The translations under genes were made by a program, and so were the position numbers. A model generated the notes under the pieces. The model was not told where the DNA came from. It made no database searches and saw nothing but the letters and a program-made list of their open reading frames with translations. Positions 1-11,634 of a stretch of DNA of 64,000 nucleotides are shown one piece after another. Every line of letters begins with the position of its first letter. Position 1 is the stretch's first letter. Source of the stretch: Micromonospora citrea (GTDB lineage Bacteria; Actinomycetota; Actinomycetes; Mycobacteriales; Micromonosporaceae); the NCBI RefSeq assembly GCF_900090315.1, contig NZ_FMHZ01000002.1, forward strand, positions 5,426,501 to 5,490,500. Direction: 5' to 3'.

Positions 1-860
1 TCGACCCCGGCTCGGTGCACAAGGCGATCACCTTCGGCGCCGCCCTGCAGGAGCGGGTGATCACCCCGGACACCACGCTGCCGATCGCCAACGCGATCCG
101 CAAGGGCGACACCTGGTTCGCCGACACCCACCCGGCCGAGGGCCGCCGGATGAGCCTGCCCGGCATGATGGCGTACTCCTCGAACGTGGGCACCATCGAG
201 ATCGCCGACAAGCTGGGCCCGGAACGGCTGATCGACTACCAGAAGCGGTTCGGCCTCGGCGAGCCGACCGGGGTCGGCATGCCCGGCGAGGCCAGCGGGC
301 GGTTGCTGCCGGCCGACGAGTGGAGCGGGTCGTCGGCCGGGTCGGTGCCGATCGGGCACAGCGTCGACGCCACGCCGCTGCAGATGGCCGCCGCGTACGC
401 GGCGATCGCCAACGACGGCACGTACGTGCAGCCGCGGCTGGTCAGGGAGGTGATCGGGCCGGACGGGAAGCGCAGGCCGACCGACCCGCCCGTCACCCGG
501 TCGGTGCTCAGCCCCGACAACGCCGCCGCCCTGCGGCACATCCTGGAGGCGGTCACCACCGTCGAGGGCGCCACCGGCCGGGCCGCGGCGCTGCCCGAGT
601 GGCGGGTCGCCGGCAAGACCGGCACCGGCTGGCGGCTGGTCGACGGGCGCAAGCAGCCCGGCGAGGTGGCCTCCTTCATCGGCATGGCCCCGGCCGAGAA
701 TCCCCGCTACGTGATCGCGGTCTTCGCGCACACCCCCGCCGGCGGGGGCGGCGACATCGCGGCCCCCGCGTTCCGGGACATGATGCAGTTCACGCTACGT
801 CACTACGGGGTGCCGCCGAGTGGGGAGAAGGCCCCGAAGTTCACGGTCTATCCGCGCTGA
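1..860 (+). CDS. ftsI: Penicillin-binding protein 2 / FtsI transpeptidase, C-terminal part (5' end outside window)
   Basis: Septal class B penicillin-binding protein that cross-links peptidoglycan at the division site. Only the transpeptidase domain is in the window; the reading frame is already open at base 3. The SxN motif is SSN (bases 177-185) and the KTGT motif is at 615-626, inside VAGKTGTG. A DPGSVHKAI segment at the left edge matches the EPGS region just after the catalytic serine motif, so the active-site Ser-x-x-Lys region lies at or just beyond the edge. The C-terminus is short, with no PASTA domain visible. Its place directly upstream of murE is the standard dcw order. The assignment is secure; the start is not visible. 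Confidence 0.93.
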   Translation, partial: DPGSVHKAITFGAALQERVITPDTTLPIANAIRKGDTWFADTHPAEGRRMSLPGMMAYSSNVGTIEIADKLGPERLIDYQKRFGLGEPTGVGMPGEASGRLLPADEWSGSSAGSVPIGHSVDATPLQMAAAYAAIANDGTYVQPRLVREVIGPDGKRRPTDPPVTRSVLSPDNAAALRHILEAVTTVEGATGRAAALPEWRVAGKTGTGWRLVDGRKQPGEVASFIGMAPAENPRYVIAVFAHTPAGGGGDIAAPAFRDMMQFTLRHYGVPPSGEKAPKFTVYPR

Positions 861-937
861 GCGGTCACGCCGGGACATCATCGGTGAGTGCGGACGAACC
901 ACCGGGGCGGCTGTGCGGCCGGAACCGGACGACCGGG

Positions 938-943
938 TAGGGT
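938..943 (+). promoter_or_regulatory. Candidate -10 element (TAGGGT) of a leaderless murE transcript
   Basis: TAGGGT ends 8 bases before the GTG start of murE and no Shine-Dalgarno lies between them. This is the spacing expected for a leaderless actinobacterial mRNA. No clear -35 was found. It would give murE-murF-mraY a promoter separate from ftsI. Confidence 0.45.
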
Positions 944-951
944 CTGACGCC

Positions 952-2475
952 GTGCCCGGCAATCCTCGTCCCCGTACCGTGATCGGTGTCCGGCTCGGCG
1001 ACCTCGCCGCCCGGCTCGCCGTCGAACCCCCGGAGGGGGCCGCCGAGCTGGTGGTGACCGGGGTGACCCACGCCAGCCAGGAGGTCCGCCCCGGCGACCT
1101 GTACGCGGCCCTGCCCGGTGCCCGCCGGCACGGCGCGGAGTTCGCCGCCGGCGCGGCGGCGGCCGGCGCGGTCGCCGTGCTGACCGACCCGGCGGGCGCT
1201 CCGGCCGCGACCGCGGCGGGCCTGCCGGCGCTGGTGGTCGCCGACCCCCGCGCGGTGCTGGGCGACCTCGCCTCGGCCGTCTACGGCGACCCGACCGAGG
1301 GGCTGACGGTGATCGGGGTGACCGGCACGGCCGGCAAGACCTCCACCGCCTACCTGGTCGAGTCCGGCCTGCGCGCCGCCGGCCACACCACCGGCCTGAT
1401 CGGCACCGTGGAGACCCGCCTGGGCGACCTGGTGGTCGACAGCGTGCGCACCACGCCCGAGGCCACCGACCTGCACGCCATGCTGGCCGCCGCCCGCGAG
1501 CGCGGCGTCACCGCCCTGGTCATGGAGGTCTCCAGCCACGCCCTGGCGATGGGCCGGGTCGGGGGGGTCCGGTTCACGGTCGGCGGCTACACCAACTTCG
1601 GCTCCGACCACCTGGACTTCCACGCCGACTCGGCGGACTACTTCGCCGCCAAGGCGCAGCTGTTCGACGGCCGCTGCGCGGTGGAGGTGCTCAACCACGA
1701 CGACCCGGCGCTGAAGCCGCTGTACAAGCCGGCGACCGTCACCTACTCGGCGGCCGGCGACCCGGGCGCCACCTGGTGGGCCGACCAGGTCGGCGGCGAG
1801 GGGTACGCGCAGCGCTTCACGGTGCACGGCCCGGACGGGCTGGCACTGCCGGCCGGGGTGGCGCTGCCGGGGCGGCACAACGTCGCCAACGCCCTGCTGG
1901 CCATCGCCGTGCTGGTCGCCGCCGGGGTGGACCCGAGGACCGCCGCCGCCGGCGTGGCCGCCTGCGGCGGCGTGCCCGGGCGGCTGGAGCTGGTGGCCGC
2001 CCCCGGGCCGGTGCGCGGCGTCGTCGACTACGCGCACAAGGCGGACGCGATCGTCGCCGCGCTGGCCGCGCTGCGCGAGTACGGCGCCGGCCGGCTCGTC
2101 TGCGTGATCGGCGCCGGCGGCGACCGGGACCGGGGCAAGCGGCCGGTGATGGGCGCCGCCGCGGCGGAGGGAGCGGACGTGGTGCTGGTGACCGACGACA
2201 ACCCGCGCACGGAGGACCCGGCGGCGATCCGCGCCGAGGTGCTGGCCGGCGCCCGGGCGGCCGGGACGACGGCCCGCGTCGAGGAGGTGCCCGGCCGGCG
2301 GGCGGCCATCGACGCGGCGGTCCGGCTGGCCGAGCCGGGCGACGTGGTCGCGGTGCTGGGCAAGGGCCACGAGCGCGGCCAGGAGATCGCCGGCGAGGTG
2401 CACCCGTTCGACGACCGCACCGAGCTGGCCGACGCGCTGCGCGCCCGCTTCGCCGACGAGGCGGGTCAGCGGTGA
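952..2475 (+). CDS. murE: UDP-N-acetylmuramoyl-tripeptide synthetase (meso-DAP-adding ligase)
   Basis: Cytoplasmic Mur ligase that adds the third stem residue to UDP-MurNAc-L-Ala-D-Glu using ATP. The predicted protein is 507 residues, normal for the family. The ATP-binding GTAGKTST loop is near residue 122. The DNPR motif (DDNPRTEDP, near residue 415) is the signature of enzymes that select meso-diaminopimelate over lysine. An ATG-type frame opens further upstream at 820, but it overlaps ftsI, so GTG 952 was chosen. The stop overlaps the murF start as GTGA, indicating translational coupling. Confidence 0.95.
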   Translation: MPGNPRPRTVIGVRLGDLAARLAVEPPEGAAELVVTGVTHASQEVRPGDLYAALPGARRHGAEFAAGAAAAGAVAVLTDPAGAPAATAAGLPALVVADPRAVLGDLASAVYGDPTEGLTVIGVTGTAGKTSTAYLVESGLRAAGHTTGLIGTVETRLGDLVVDSVRTTPEATDLHAMLAAARERGVTALVMEVSSHALAMGRVGGVRFTVGGYTNFGSDHLDFHADSADYFAAKAQLFDGRCAVEVLNHDDPALKPLYKPATVTYSAAGDPGATWWADQVGGEGYAQRFTVHGPDGLALPAGVALPGRHNVANALLAIAVLVAAGVDPRTAAAGVAACGGVPGRLELVAAPGPVRGVVDYAHKADAIVAALAALREYGAGRLVCVIGAGGDRDRGKRPVMGAAAAEGADVVLVTDDNPRTEDPAAIRAEVLAGARAAGTTARVEEVPGRRAAIDAAVRLAEPGDVVAVLGKGHERGQEIAGEVHPFDDRTELADALRARFADEAGQR

Positions 2476-3896
2476 TCGCGCTCAGCCTGGCCGAGGTCGC
2501 CTCGGCGGTCGGCGGGCGGCTGGTCGCCGCCGACCCGGACGCCACGGTCACCGGCCCGGTCGAGTTCGACTCCCGCAAGGTGCGCGCGGGCGCGCTCTTC
2601 GTGGCGTTCCCCGGGGAGAAGGTGGACGGGCACGACTACGCCGCCGCCGCGGTGGCCGCCGGCGCGGTGGCCGTGCTCGGCACCCGGGAGGTGCCCGGCG
2701 TGCCGATGGTGCTGGTCGACGACGCGCTGGCGGCGATGGGCCGGCTGGCCCGGGCGGTGGTCGACCGGCTGCCCGGCCTCACCGTGATCGGGCTGACCGG
2801 CTCGTCGGGCAAGACCACCACCAAGGACCTGATCGCCCAGCTGGCCGCGCGGCTCGGCCCGACCGTCGCCCCGCCCGGCTCGTTCAACAACGAGCTGGGG
2901 CACCCGTACACGGCGTTGCAGGCCGGTCCGGAGACGCGCTACCTGGTCATGGAGAAGGGCGCCCGCGGGGTGGGGCACGTGCGCTACCTGTGCGACGTGG
3001 TGCCGCCGCGGATCTCCGTGGTGCTCAACGTCGGGGTCGCCCACATCGGCGAGTTCGGCTCGGTGGAGACCATCGCGCTGGCCAAGGGCGAGCTGGTCGA
3101 GGCGCTGCCCGCCGACGGCCTGGCGGTGCTGAACGCCGACGACCCGCTGGTCGACGCGATGGCCTCGCGCACCGTCGCCCGGGTGATCCGCTACGGCGAG
3201 GCGGCGCACGCCGACGTGCGGGCCGAGGACGTGACGCTGGACGACCGGGGCCGGGCCGCGTACACCCTGGTCACCCCGGAGGGGACCGCGCCGGTGCGGC
3301 TCGGGCTGACCGGCCGGCACCAGGTCGGCAACACCCTCGCCGCCGCGGCGGTGGCCCGCGAGCTGGGCATGCCCCTGACCGAGACGGCCGTCGCGCTGGG
3401 CGAGCTGGGGCTGGTCTCCACCCGTCGGATGGACGTCTTCGAGCGCGCCGACGGGGTGACCGTGATCGACGACTCGTACAACGCCAACCCCGCGTCGATG
3501 GCGGTCGCGCTGCGTGCGCTGGCCGGCATCGGGCGGGAGCGGCGCACCGTCGCGGTGCTCGGCTACATGGCCGAGCTGGGCCCGTTCGAACGCGACGGGC
3601 ACGCCGAGGTCGGCCGTCTCGCGGCCGAGCTGGGCGTCGACCGGCTGCTCGTGGTGGGCGAGCCGGCCGCGCCGATCCACGAAGGCGCGACATCGGTAGG
3701 TGACTGGGGAGGAGAGTCGGTGCTGCTCACCGATCAGGCGGCGGCCGTCGAGATGCTGCGCAGCGAGTTACGACCGGGCGACGTCGTCCTGGTGAAGGGC
3801 TCCCGGTACCGCACCTGGGAGGTGGCCGACGCGCTGCGCGCCGACGCCGCCGGGGACGGATCCGGCCCGACGGCGACGGGGGGCGGCGCCGCATGA
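2472..3896 (+). CDS. murF: UDP-N-acetylmuramoyl-tripeptide--D-alanyl-D-alanine ligase
   Basis: Adds D-Ala-D-Ala to the UDP-MurNAc-tripeptide, completing the cytoplasmic precursor. The protein is 474 residues. The Mur-ligase P-loop GSSGKTTTK lies near residue 110, followed by the family segment SFNNELGHP and a C-terminal domain with [11 protein letters not shown]. The GTG start overlaps the murE stop, and the stop overlaps the mraY ATG by 4 bases. The longer open frame beginning at 1776 lies inside murE and is an artefact of GC-rich sequence. Confidence 0.95.
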   Translation: MIALSLAEVASAVGGRLVAADPDATVTGPVEFDSRKVRAGALFVAFPGEKVDGHDYAAAAVAAGAVAVLGTREVPGVPMVLVDDALAAMGRLARAVVDRLPGLTVIGLTGSSGKTTTKDLIAQLAARLGPTVAPPGSFNNELGHPYTALQAGPETRYLVMEKGARGVGHVRYLCDVVPPRISVVLNVGVAHIGEFGSVETIALAKGELVEALPADGLAVLNADDPLVDAMASRTVARVIRYGEAAHADVRAEDVTLDDRGRAAYTLVTPEGTAPVRLGLTGRHQVGNTLAAAAVARELGMPLTETAVALGELGLVSTRRMDVFERADGVTVIDDSYNANPASMAVALRALAGIGRERRTVAVLGYMAELGPFERDGHAEVGRLAAELGVDRLLVVGEPAAPIHEGATSVGDWGGESVLLTDQAAAVEMLRSELRPGDVVLVKGSRYRTWEVADALRADAAGDGSGPTATGGGAA

Positions 3897-5020
3897 GGGC
3901 GGTCATCGTCGCCATCGGGGTGGCCTTCCTGGTCTCGCTGTTCTGCACCCCGATCGCGATCAAGGTGTTCGCCCGGCTGAAGGCCGGCCAGCCGATCCGA
4001 TCAAACCTCGGGCTCGCCAGCAACGAGGGCAAGAAGGGCACGCCGACGATGGGCGGCGTGGTCTTCATCCTGGCCACGGTCATCGCGTACGTGGCCGGTC
4101 ACCTGGCGCTGACGACCCTGCCGGACGCGCAGATCGCCCAGGTCGAGCCGACGATCACCGCGCTGGTGCTGCTGGGGCTGATGGTCTTCTCCGGCGCCGT
4201 CGGCTTCATCGACGACTTCCTCAAGGTGCGCAAGCGGCACAGCGGCGGTCTCAACAAGCGCGGCAAGCTGCTCGGGCAGATCCTGGTCGGCGCGGTCTTC
4301 GGGGTCGTGGCCCTCTACTTCCCGAGCACCATGACCGACGCCTCGGGGGCCGAAACCAACACCGAGACAGTGGGCAGCACCACGCTCAGCTTCATCCGGG
4401 ACATCCCGGCGCTGGACATCACCAAGGTCGGCGCGGTGGTTCTCTTCATCTTCGTGGTGATGGCCGCGACCAACGGCGTCAACCTCACCGACGGCCTCGA
4501 CGGCCTGGCGACCGGCGCCTCGGTGATGGTCCTCGCGGCGTACGCGCTGATCGCCTTCTGGCAGTACCGGCACTGGTGCGCCGACCCGGACTACACCCAG
4601 GACTACTGCTACACCGTCCGGGACCCGCTGGAGATCGCCCTGATCGCCGGCGCGGCGGCCGGCGCCTGCGTCGGCTTCCTGTGGTGGAACACCTCGCCGG
4701 CGCGGATCTTCATGGGGGACACGGGTGCGCTGGGGCTCGGCGGCCTGATCGCCGGCATGGCGATGTCCACCCGGACGATCCTGCTGCTGCCGATCATCGG
4801 CGGCCTGTTCGTGATCATCACGATGTCCGTGGTGATCCAGATCATCTCGTTCCGCACCACCGGCAAGCGCGTGTTCCGGATGTCGCCGTTGCAGCACCAC
4901 TTCGAGCTCGCCGGCTGGAGCGAGGTCAACATCGTGGTCCGGTTCTGGATCATCGCCGGCATCGGCGTGGCCATCGCGCTCGGTCTCTTCTACAGCGAGT
5001 TCCTCGCCAACATGACCTGA
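3893..5020 (+). CDS. mraY: Phospho-N-acetylmuramoyl-pentapeptide transferase
   Basis: Polytopic membrane enzyme that transfers phospho-MurNAc-pentapeptide to undecaprenyl phosphate, making lipid I. The 375-residue protein has about ten hydrophobic segments. Conserved acidic motifs are visible: FIDDFLK near residue 105 and [10 protein letters not shown] near residue 200, plus the HHFE motif near residue 335. The start overlaps the murF stop as ATGA. In most bacteria murD follows; here a strong hairpin and then ftsW follow instead. Confidence 0.96.
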   Translation: MRAVIVAIGVAFLVSLFCTPIAIKVFARLKAGQPIRSNLGLASNEGKKGTPTMGGVVFILATVIAYVAGHLALTTLPDAQIAQVEPTITALVLLGLMVFSGAVGFIDDFLKVRKRHSGGLNKRGKLLGQILVGAVFGVVALYFPSTMTDASGAETNTETVGSTTLSFIRDIPALDITKVGAVVLFIFVVMAATNGVNLTDGLDGLATGASVMVLAAYALIAFWQYRHWCADPDYTQDYCYTVRDPLEIALIAGAAAGACVGFLWWNTSPARIFMGDTGALGLGGLIAGMAMSTRTILLLPIIGGLFVIITMSVVIQIISFRTTGKRVFRMSPLQHHFELAGWSEVNIVVRFWIIAGIGVAIALGLFYSEFLANMT

Positions 5021-5057
5021 GCCGGCCGGTCGAGGCGGCTCCGGCGGGGTCGCCTCC

Positions 5058-5098
5058 CGTCGCGGGGCCCGGGCGCGCGCCGCCCGGGCCCCGCGACG
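5058..5098 (+). terminator. 18-bp perfect hairpin between mraY and ftsW
   Basis: Left arm CGTCGCGGGGCCCGGGCG (5058-5075), loop CGCGC, right arm CGCCCGGGCCCCGCGACG (5081-5098), with no mismatch and no T-run. Stable stems without a U-tract are common candidates for termination in actinomycetes. It splits the cluster after mraY, exactly where murD usually lies. Confidence 0.7.
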
Positions 5099-5200
5099 TG
5101 TCCGGGGGACGCCGACCGCGGACGGCGCGGCGCGCGAGCCCGACACGCCGACCGGCCGGTTGCGCCGGTGGCGACCCCGGGAAACCGCGATGATGGTCGG

Positions 5201-6760
5201 GTGGGGGAGGGCAGAGGCATCGAGGGCAGGACAGAGGCGACGCCCCGGCGGTCACCCGGAGCCACCCGTACGCGCGACGCGCCCGCCGCGACGCGGGGGC
5301 CGGACGAGGCCGGGGGCCGGCCGCGCGGGGTGGACGCCGCCGGTGGGCTGGCCGCGCTGCGTGGCCTGCTGGACCGCCCGCTGGCCTCCTACTACCTGCT
5401 GCTGTCCAGCGCCGGGCTGCTGCTGTTGATCGGCCTGACGATGGTCTTCTCGGCGACCAGCGTCCGCGAGTACGCCGAGGGCGGCAACGCGTTCGCCGCG
5501 CTCACCAAGCAGGCGATCTTCGCGGTGATCGGCATCGTCGCCTTCTGGGCCTGCCAGCGGCTGCCGGCCAAGACCTACCGGGTGCTCGGCCGGCCGCTGC
5601 TGTTCACCGCCGTCGGCCTGCTGCTGGTGCTCAACCTGCTGCTCGCGTACGCCCGGCTGACCAACCAGGACTCGGCCCGGATCGGCCCGATCGAGGCCCG
5701 GCTGCTGTGGCTCTTCGTCGGCGGCATCCAGGTGCAACCCTCCGAGTTCGCGAAGTTCGCGCTGGTGCTCTGGGGGGCGCACGTGATCGCCCGCAAGGGT
5801 GCCGCGCTGGGCTGGTGGCGCGAACTGGCCACGCCGCTCTTCCCCGTCGTCGGCCTGCTCTTCGTCCTCGTCGGCTACAACGACCTCGGCACGATGCTCT
5901 GCCTGCTCGCCGTGGTGGTGGGGCTGCTCTGGGCGGCCGGGGTGCGGATGCGGGTCTTCGGCACGCTCTCCGTGCTCGGGCTGGTCGGCGTCGGCCTGCT
6001 GATCGCCGTCGCCTCGCTGGGCGCCGGCTCCGGTGAGCGGGGCGAGGAGAACTACCGCTTCGCCCGGCTGATGTCGTTCTTCAACCCGCCCGCGCCGGAC
6101 GAGTGCAAGCTCGAGGGCTGCTACCAGATCTACCAGGGGCGGCTGGCCATCGAGCACGGCGGCTGGTTCGGCGTCGGGCTCGGCAAGTCCAGCCTCAAGT
6201 TCGGCTGGCTGCCCGAGGCGCACAACGACTTCATCTTCGCGATCATCGCCGAGGAGCTGGGCGTGATCGGCTGCGTGGTGGTGCTCAGCCTCTTCGCCGT
6301 GCTGGCCTACACCGGGCTGCGGATCGCCCGCCGGGTCGACGACCCGTTCCGCCGGCTGGCGGCCGCCGCGGCGACCACCTGGCTGGTCAGCCAGGCCGTG
6401 ATCAACATCGGCGGGGTGGTCGGGCTGCTGCCGATCACCGGCCTGCCGCTGCCGTTCATCTCCGACGGCGGAAGCGCCCTGGTCGTCACGCTCGCCGCGA
6501 TCGGGATGCTCGCCTCCTTCGCCCGCGCCGAACCCGACGCCGCCAGAGCGCTGCATGCCCGTCCGCCGGCCCGATGGGTCCGACTACTCTGGGCCCCGTT
6601 GCCGCCGCTTCCCGGGCGGCGGCGCCGCCCGGCGTCGCCCCCGGCTGCCCGAGGGTCCGTGCCCCGGTCGCGCCAGCGGCGGCCCGACGACCAGGCCGCA
6701 CCGCGCGGGGTCCGGCTCGCCCGGACCCGCCGCGGGTCGGCGGACGAGAGGAGACGTTGA
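5201..6760 (+). CDS. ftsW: Lipid II flippase / SEDS glycosyltransferase FtsW
   Basis: SEDS-family integral membrane protein that works with FtsI in septal peptidoglycan synthesis. Many transmembrane segments start near YYLLLSSAGLLL. Family motifs include the Pro-Phe-Ile-Ser region (LPLPFISDGGSALV) near the C-terminus and the QPSEFAK motif. An Arg/Pro-rich cytoplasmic tail follows the last helix. The start is uncertain: GTG 5201 is preceded by a possible leaderless -10 (GATGAT, 5189-5194), while GTG 5168 would add 11 residues; the N-terminus is disordered either way. The stop TGA shares one base with the murG ATG. Confidence 0.92.
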   Translation: MGEGRGIEGRTEATPRRSPGATRTRDAPAATRGPDEAGGRPRGVDAAGGLAALRGLLDRPLASYYLLLSSAGLLLLIGLTMVFSATSVREYAEGGNAFAALTKQAIFAVIGIVAFWACQRLPAKTYRVLGRPLLFTAVGLLLVLNLLLAYARLTNQDSARIGPIEARLLWLFVGGIQVQPSEFAKFALVLWGAHVIARKGAALGWWRELATPLFPVVGLLFVLVGYNDLGTMLCLLAVVVGLLWAAGVRMRVFGTLSVLGLVGVGLLIAVASLGAGSGERGEENYRFARLMSFFNPPAPDECKLEGCYQIYQGRLAIEHGGWFGVGLGKSSLKFGWLPEAHNDFIFAIIAEELGVIGCVVVLSLFAVLAYTGLRIARRVDDPFRRLAAAAATTWLVSQAVINIGGVVGLLPITGLPLPFISDGGSALVVTLAAIGMLASFARAEPDAARALHARPPARWVRLLWAPLPPLPGRRRRPASPPAARGSVPRSRQRRPDDQAAPRGVRLARTRRGSADERRR

Positions 6761-7866
6761 TGGGTCCGCTGCGTTCGGTGGTGCTCGCGGGAGGTGGCAC
6801 CGGGGGGCACATCTACCCGCTGCTCGCCTTCGCCGACTGCCTGCGCCGACACGACCCCGGCGTCCGGATCACCTGTCTGGGCACACCGAAGGGCCTGGAG
6901 AACGAGCTGATCCCGCCGCAGGGCTACGACCTGCGGCAGATCCCGGCCTACCAGCTGCCCCGGTCGGTCAACATGAACCTGGTCAAGACCCCGGGCCGGA
7001 TGTGGACGGCGGCCCGCGCGGCGGGCAAGGTGATCGACGAGGTGCGCGCCGACGTGGTCGTCGGCTTCGGCGGGTACGTCTCCGTGCCGGCCTACCTCGC
7101 CGCCTGGCGACGCGAGCTGCCGATCGTGATCCACGAGGTGAACGTGCCGCCGGGCGTGGCCAACCGCCTCGGCATGAAGTTCACCCGGCACGTGGCGGTC
7201 GGCTTCCCGCACCAGCCCGCCCAGGCCGAGGCGCTGCGCGACGCGCGGGTCGTCGGCGTGCCGCTGCGCCGGGGCATCGCCGGGCTGGACCGGGCCGCCA
7301 TGCGCAACGCGGCGCGGGCCCACTTCGGGCTCCGTCCCGACCTGCCGGTGCTCTTCGTCGCCGGCGGCTCGCAGGGCGCCCGGTCGATCAACCTCGCGGT
7401 GGCCGGGGCGGCCAAGGAGCTGGCGCGCAACGGGGTGCAGGTGCTGCACGTCATCGGCGCCCGTAACGAGCCGGTGCCGGTCCCCACCGACCTGCCGGTG
7501 CCGTACGTGACGCTGCCCTACCTCAGCGAGATGGAGGCCGGCTACGCCGCCGCCGACCTGATGCTGGGTCGGGGCGGGGCGATGACCTGCGCCGAGGTGG
7601 CCGCGATCGGGCTGCCCACCATCTACGTGCCCTACCCGCACAGCAACCAGGAGCAGAAGCGCAACGCGCTGCCCGTGGTGGAGGCCGGCGGAGGGCTGCT
7701 CGTCGACGACGCCGAGCTGACCCCCGACTGGGTCGAGCGGACGGTCATCCCGCTGATCCGCGACCCCCACCGGCTGCACGCGATGGGCACCGCCGCGGCC
7801 GCGTACGGGCGTCGTGACGGCGACGAGGCGCTGCTCAACTTCGTCTACGAGGCGGTGGCCCGATGA
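6760..7866 (+). CDS. murG: UDP-GlcNAc--MurNAc-pentapeptide-undecaprenyl-PP GlcNAc transferase
   Basis: Peripheral membrane GT28 glycosyltransferase that converts lipid I to lipid II. The 368-residue protein begins with the glycine-rich lipid-binding loop AGGGTGGHIYP. A second glycine-rich motif (GGSQGARSIN) and the UDP-sugar-binding stretch GRGGAMTCAEVAAIGLP are present, as is the SNQEQKRNA segment. A good ribosome-binding site (gagaggaga, 6746-6754) precedes the ATG, which shares one base with the ftsW stop. Confidence 0.96.
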   Translation: MGPLRSVVLAGGGTGGHIYPLLAFADCLRRHDPGVRITCLGTPKGLENELIPPQGYDLRQIPAYQLPRSVNMNLVKTPGRMWTAARAAGKVIDEVRADVVVGFGGYVSVPAYLAAWRRELPIVIHEVNVPPGVANRLGMKFTRHVAVGFPHQPAQAEALRDARVVGVPLRRGIAGLDRAAMRNAARAHFGLRPDLPVLFVAGGSQGARSINLAVAGAAKELARNGVQVLHVIGARNEPVPVPTDLPVPYVTLPYLSEMEAGYAAADLMLGRGGAMTCAEVAAIGLPTIYVPYPHSNQEQKRNALPVVEAGGGLLVDDAELTPDWVERTVIPLIRDPHRLHAMGTAAAAYGRRDGDEALLNFVYEAVAR

Positions 7867-7897
7867 CCGGGCGCACCGCGACGGGAAGGTACTCGGC

Positions 7898-9438
<1,541 letters not shown>

Positions 9439-9442
<4 letters not shown>

Positions 9443-10254
9443 GCCCCGGTCCGACGCGCGGGCGCACCACCGGCGCGGACGGCGGTGGCCGCCGCGGACC
9501 GGTGCGCCGATGGCAGCTGGTCCGGGCCGGCAGCGACGCCGTACCGGCCTCGACCCGGCGGTTCATGGCCCGGGCCCGGCAGCGCCGGATGCGCGCCGCG
9601 CTGCCGTGGGCGATCGCCGCCGGCGTGCTCGGCCTGGCCGGGCTGGTGGCCTGGACGCTGCTCGGCACCGGCCTGTTCGGGGTGCGCGAGGTCCGGGTGG
9701 AGGGCGCCGAGCTGGTCAGCGCGGTGCAGGTGCGGGACGCGGCAGCGGTGCCCGACGACGCCCCGCTGGCCCGGGTGGACCTGGCGGCCACGGCGCGCCG
9801 GGTCGGCGGGCTGCCGGCGGTGGAGCGGGCCGTGGTGACCCGGGACTGGCCGGACGCGCTGGTCGTCCGGGTGACCGAGCGCACCGGCGTGGCGGTGGTG
9901 CCGCGTGGGGAGCAGTTCGTCGTCCTCGACCGGTCGGGCGTGGTGTTCCGGACGCTGCCCCGGCCGCCGGACGGCCTGCCGGTGGTCCGGCTCGCCGAGC
10001 CGGGGCCCGACGACGGGGCGACCCGGGCCGCGCTGGAGGTGCTGACCGTGCTCACCCCGAAGCTGCGCGCCGAGTTGGTGGACGTGACCGTCGAGGGGCT
10101 GGCCCGGATCAAGCTCCGGCTGCGCGACGACCGGGTGGTGGTCTGGGGGGACGCGACGCGGGGGCCGGACAAGGCGCGGGTCGCCACCGCCCTGCTCGAC
10201 CGCGAGGCCGACACGATCGACGTGAGCGCGCCGGACGTGGTGACCCTGCGGTGA
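9439..10254 (+). CDS. ftsQ: Cell division protein FtsQ (POTRA domain)
   Basis: Bitopic division protein linking FtsL/FtsB to the divisome. The 271-residue protein has an Arg-rich cytoplasmic N-terminus, one transmembrane helix at about residues 53-76 (LPWAIAAGVLGLAGLVAW), then a POTRA domain starting with VREVRVEGAELVS, followed by the FtsQ/DivIB beta domain. ATG overlaps the murC stop by 4 bases. ftsZ follows after 252 bases with its own promoter. Confidence 0.93.
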
Positions 10255-10370
10255 CCGGTGTCCGGTCCCGCCGGCGCGACGTGACCCACCCCGCTCCGCG
10301 GGCGACACGCCGTGCGGGTCCTTGGTTCACGGCGTGGGGGCGCTTACGTTGCCCCGAAGGGGATCAGTGG

Positions 10371-10399
10371 TTGACATAACTGTAAGCCTCTAGTAGAGG
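10371..10399 (+). promoter_or_regulatory. ftsZ promoter with overlapping dyad
   Basis: TTGACA at 10371-10376 and TAGAGG at 10394-10399 are separated by exactly 17 bases, giving a predicted start near 10406 and a leader of about 100 bases before ftsZ. A perfect inverted repeat, CCTCTA-G-TAGAGG (10387-10399), covers the -10. This could be an operator, but no regulator is identified. Confidence 0.75.
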
Positions 10400-10506
10400 G
10401 TGAGGGTTTAATCCTGATCCTCGCTGGTGACAGCTGTCGTCGGCCGCTGGTCTGGCCAGGCCGTACCGGGTCGGCCCATGCCAATCTCGAAGGGAAAGGA
10501 CCGAGG

Positions 10507-11625
10507 ATGACACCTCCGCACAACTACCTGGCGGTCATCAAGGTCGTCGGCATCGGTGGCGGCGGCGTCAACGCCGTCAACCGGATGATCGAGGTTGGGC
10601 TCAAGGGCGTCGAGTTCATCGCGATCAACACCGACGCGCAGGCGCTGCTGATGAGCGACGCCGACGTCAAGCTCGACGTCGGTCGCGAGCTGACCCGCGG
10701 GCTCGGCGCGGGCGCCAACCCCGACGTCGGTAAGAACGCCGCCGAGGACCACCGCGACGAGATCGAGGAGGTGCTCAAGGGCGCCGACATGGTCTTCGTG
10801 ACCTGCGGCGAGGGCGGCGGCACCGGCACCGGCGGCGCACCCGTCGTGGCGAACATCGCGCGCAAGCTCGGCGCGCTGACCATCGGCGTGGTGACCCGGC
10901 CGTTCTCGTTCGAGGGCAAGCGCCGCCAGGTGCAGGCGGAGTCCGGGATAGACGAGCTGCGCAACCAGTGCGACACGCTCATCGTCATCCCCAACGACCG
11001 GCTGCTGGCGCTCGGTGACCGCAACATCAGCATGATGGACGCGTTCCGCACCGCCGACCAGGTCCTCCTCTCCGGCGTCCAGGGCATCACCGACCTGATC
11101 ACCACTCCGGGTCTGATCAACCTGGACTTCGCCGACGTCAAGAGCGTGATGAGCGGCGCGGGCAGCGCGCTGATGGGCATCGGCAGCGCCCGCGGCGAGA
11201 ACCGCGCCGTCGAGGCGGCCGAGGCGGCCATCTCCAGCCCGCTGCTGGAGCAGAGCATGGACGGCGCGCGCGGCGTGCTGCTCTCCATCGCCGGCGGGTC
11301 CGACCTGGGCCTGTTCGAGATCAACGACGCGGCCCAGCTCGTCACCGACGCGGCCCACCCGGACGCCAACATCATCTTCGGCGCGGTCATCGACGACGCC
11401 CTCGGCGACGAGGTGCGGGTCACCGTCATCGCGGCGGGCTTCGACGGCGGCGCACCGGCGTACAAGGCGGCCGAGCCGGCGGCCCGCAAGCCCAACCAGA
11501 ACCAGCCGGCGCAGCCCAACCCGCCGGTCGCGCCGCCGACCACCATGCCGGCCCCGCAGCAGTCGCCCCGCCGGGTGCTCTTCGACGACGTCGACGTGCC
11601 CGACTTCCTCAAGAACGGTTCCTGA
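10507..11625 (+). CDS. ftsZ: Cell division GTPase FtsZ
   Basis: Tubulin homologue that forms the Z-ring. The 372-residue protein has the GTP-binding signature [15 protein letters not shown] near residue 102, the T7-loop region [11 protein letters not shown], and a proline/glutamine-rich linker. It ends in the conserved C-terminal peptide [10 protein letters not shown] that binds SepF and other partners. ATG 10507 is preceded by a purine-rich site (gaagggaaagga). yggS follows after 9 bases and sepF shortly after, so the ring and its membrane tether are co-located. Confidence 0.98.
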   Translation: MTPPHNYLAVIKVVGIGGGGVNAVNRMIEVGLKGVEFIAINTDAQALLMSDADVKLDVGRELTRGLGAGANPDVGKNAAEDHRDEIEEVLKGADMVFVTCGEGGGTGTGGAPVVANIARKLGALTIGVVTRPFSFEGKRRQVQAESGIDELRNQCDTLIVIPNDRLLALGDRNISMMDAFRTADQVLLSGVQGITDLITTPGLINLDFADVKSVMSGAGSALMGIGSARGENRAVEAAEAAISSPLLEQSMDGARGVLLSIAGGSDLGLFEINDAAQLVTDAAHPDANIIFGAVIDDALGDEVRVTVIAAGFDGGAPAYKAAEPAARKPNQNQPAQPNPPVAPPTTMPAPQQSPRRVLFDDVDVPDFLKNGS

Positions 11626-11634
11626 GTTCCGCCG

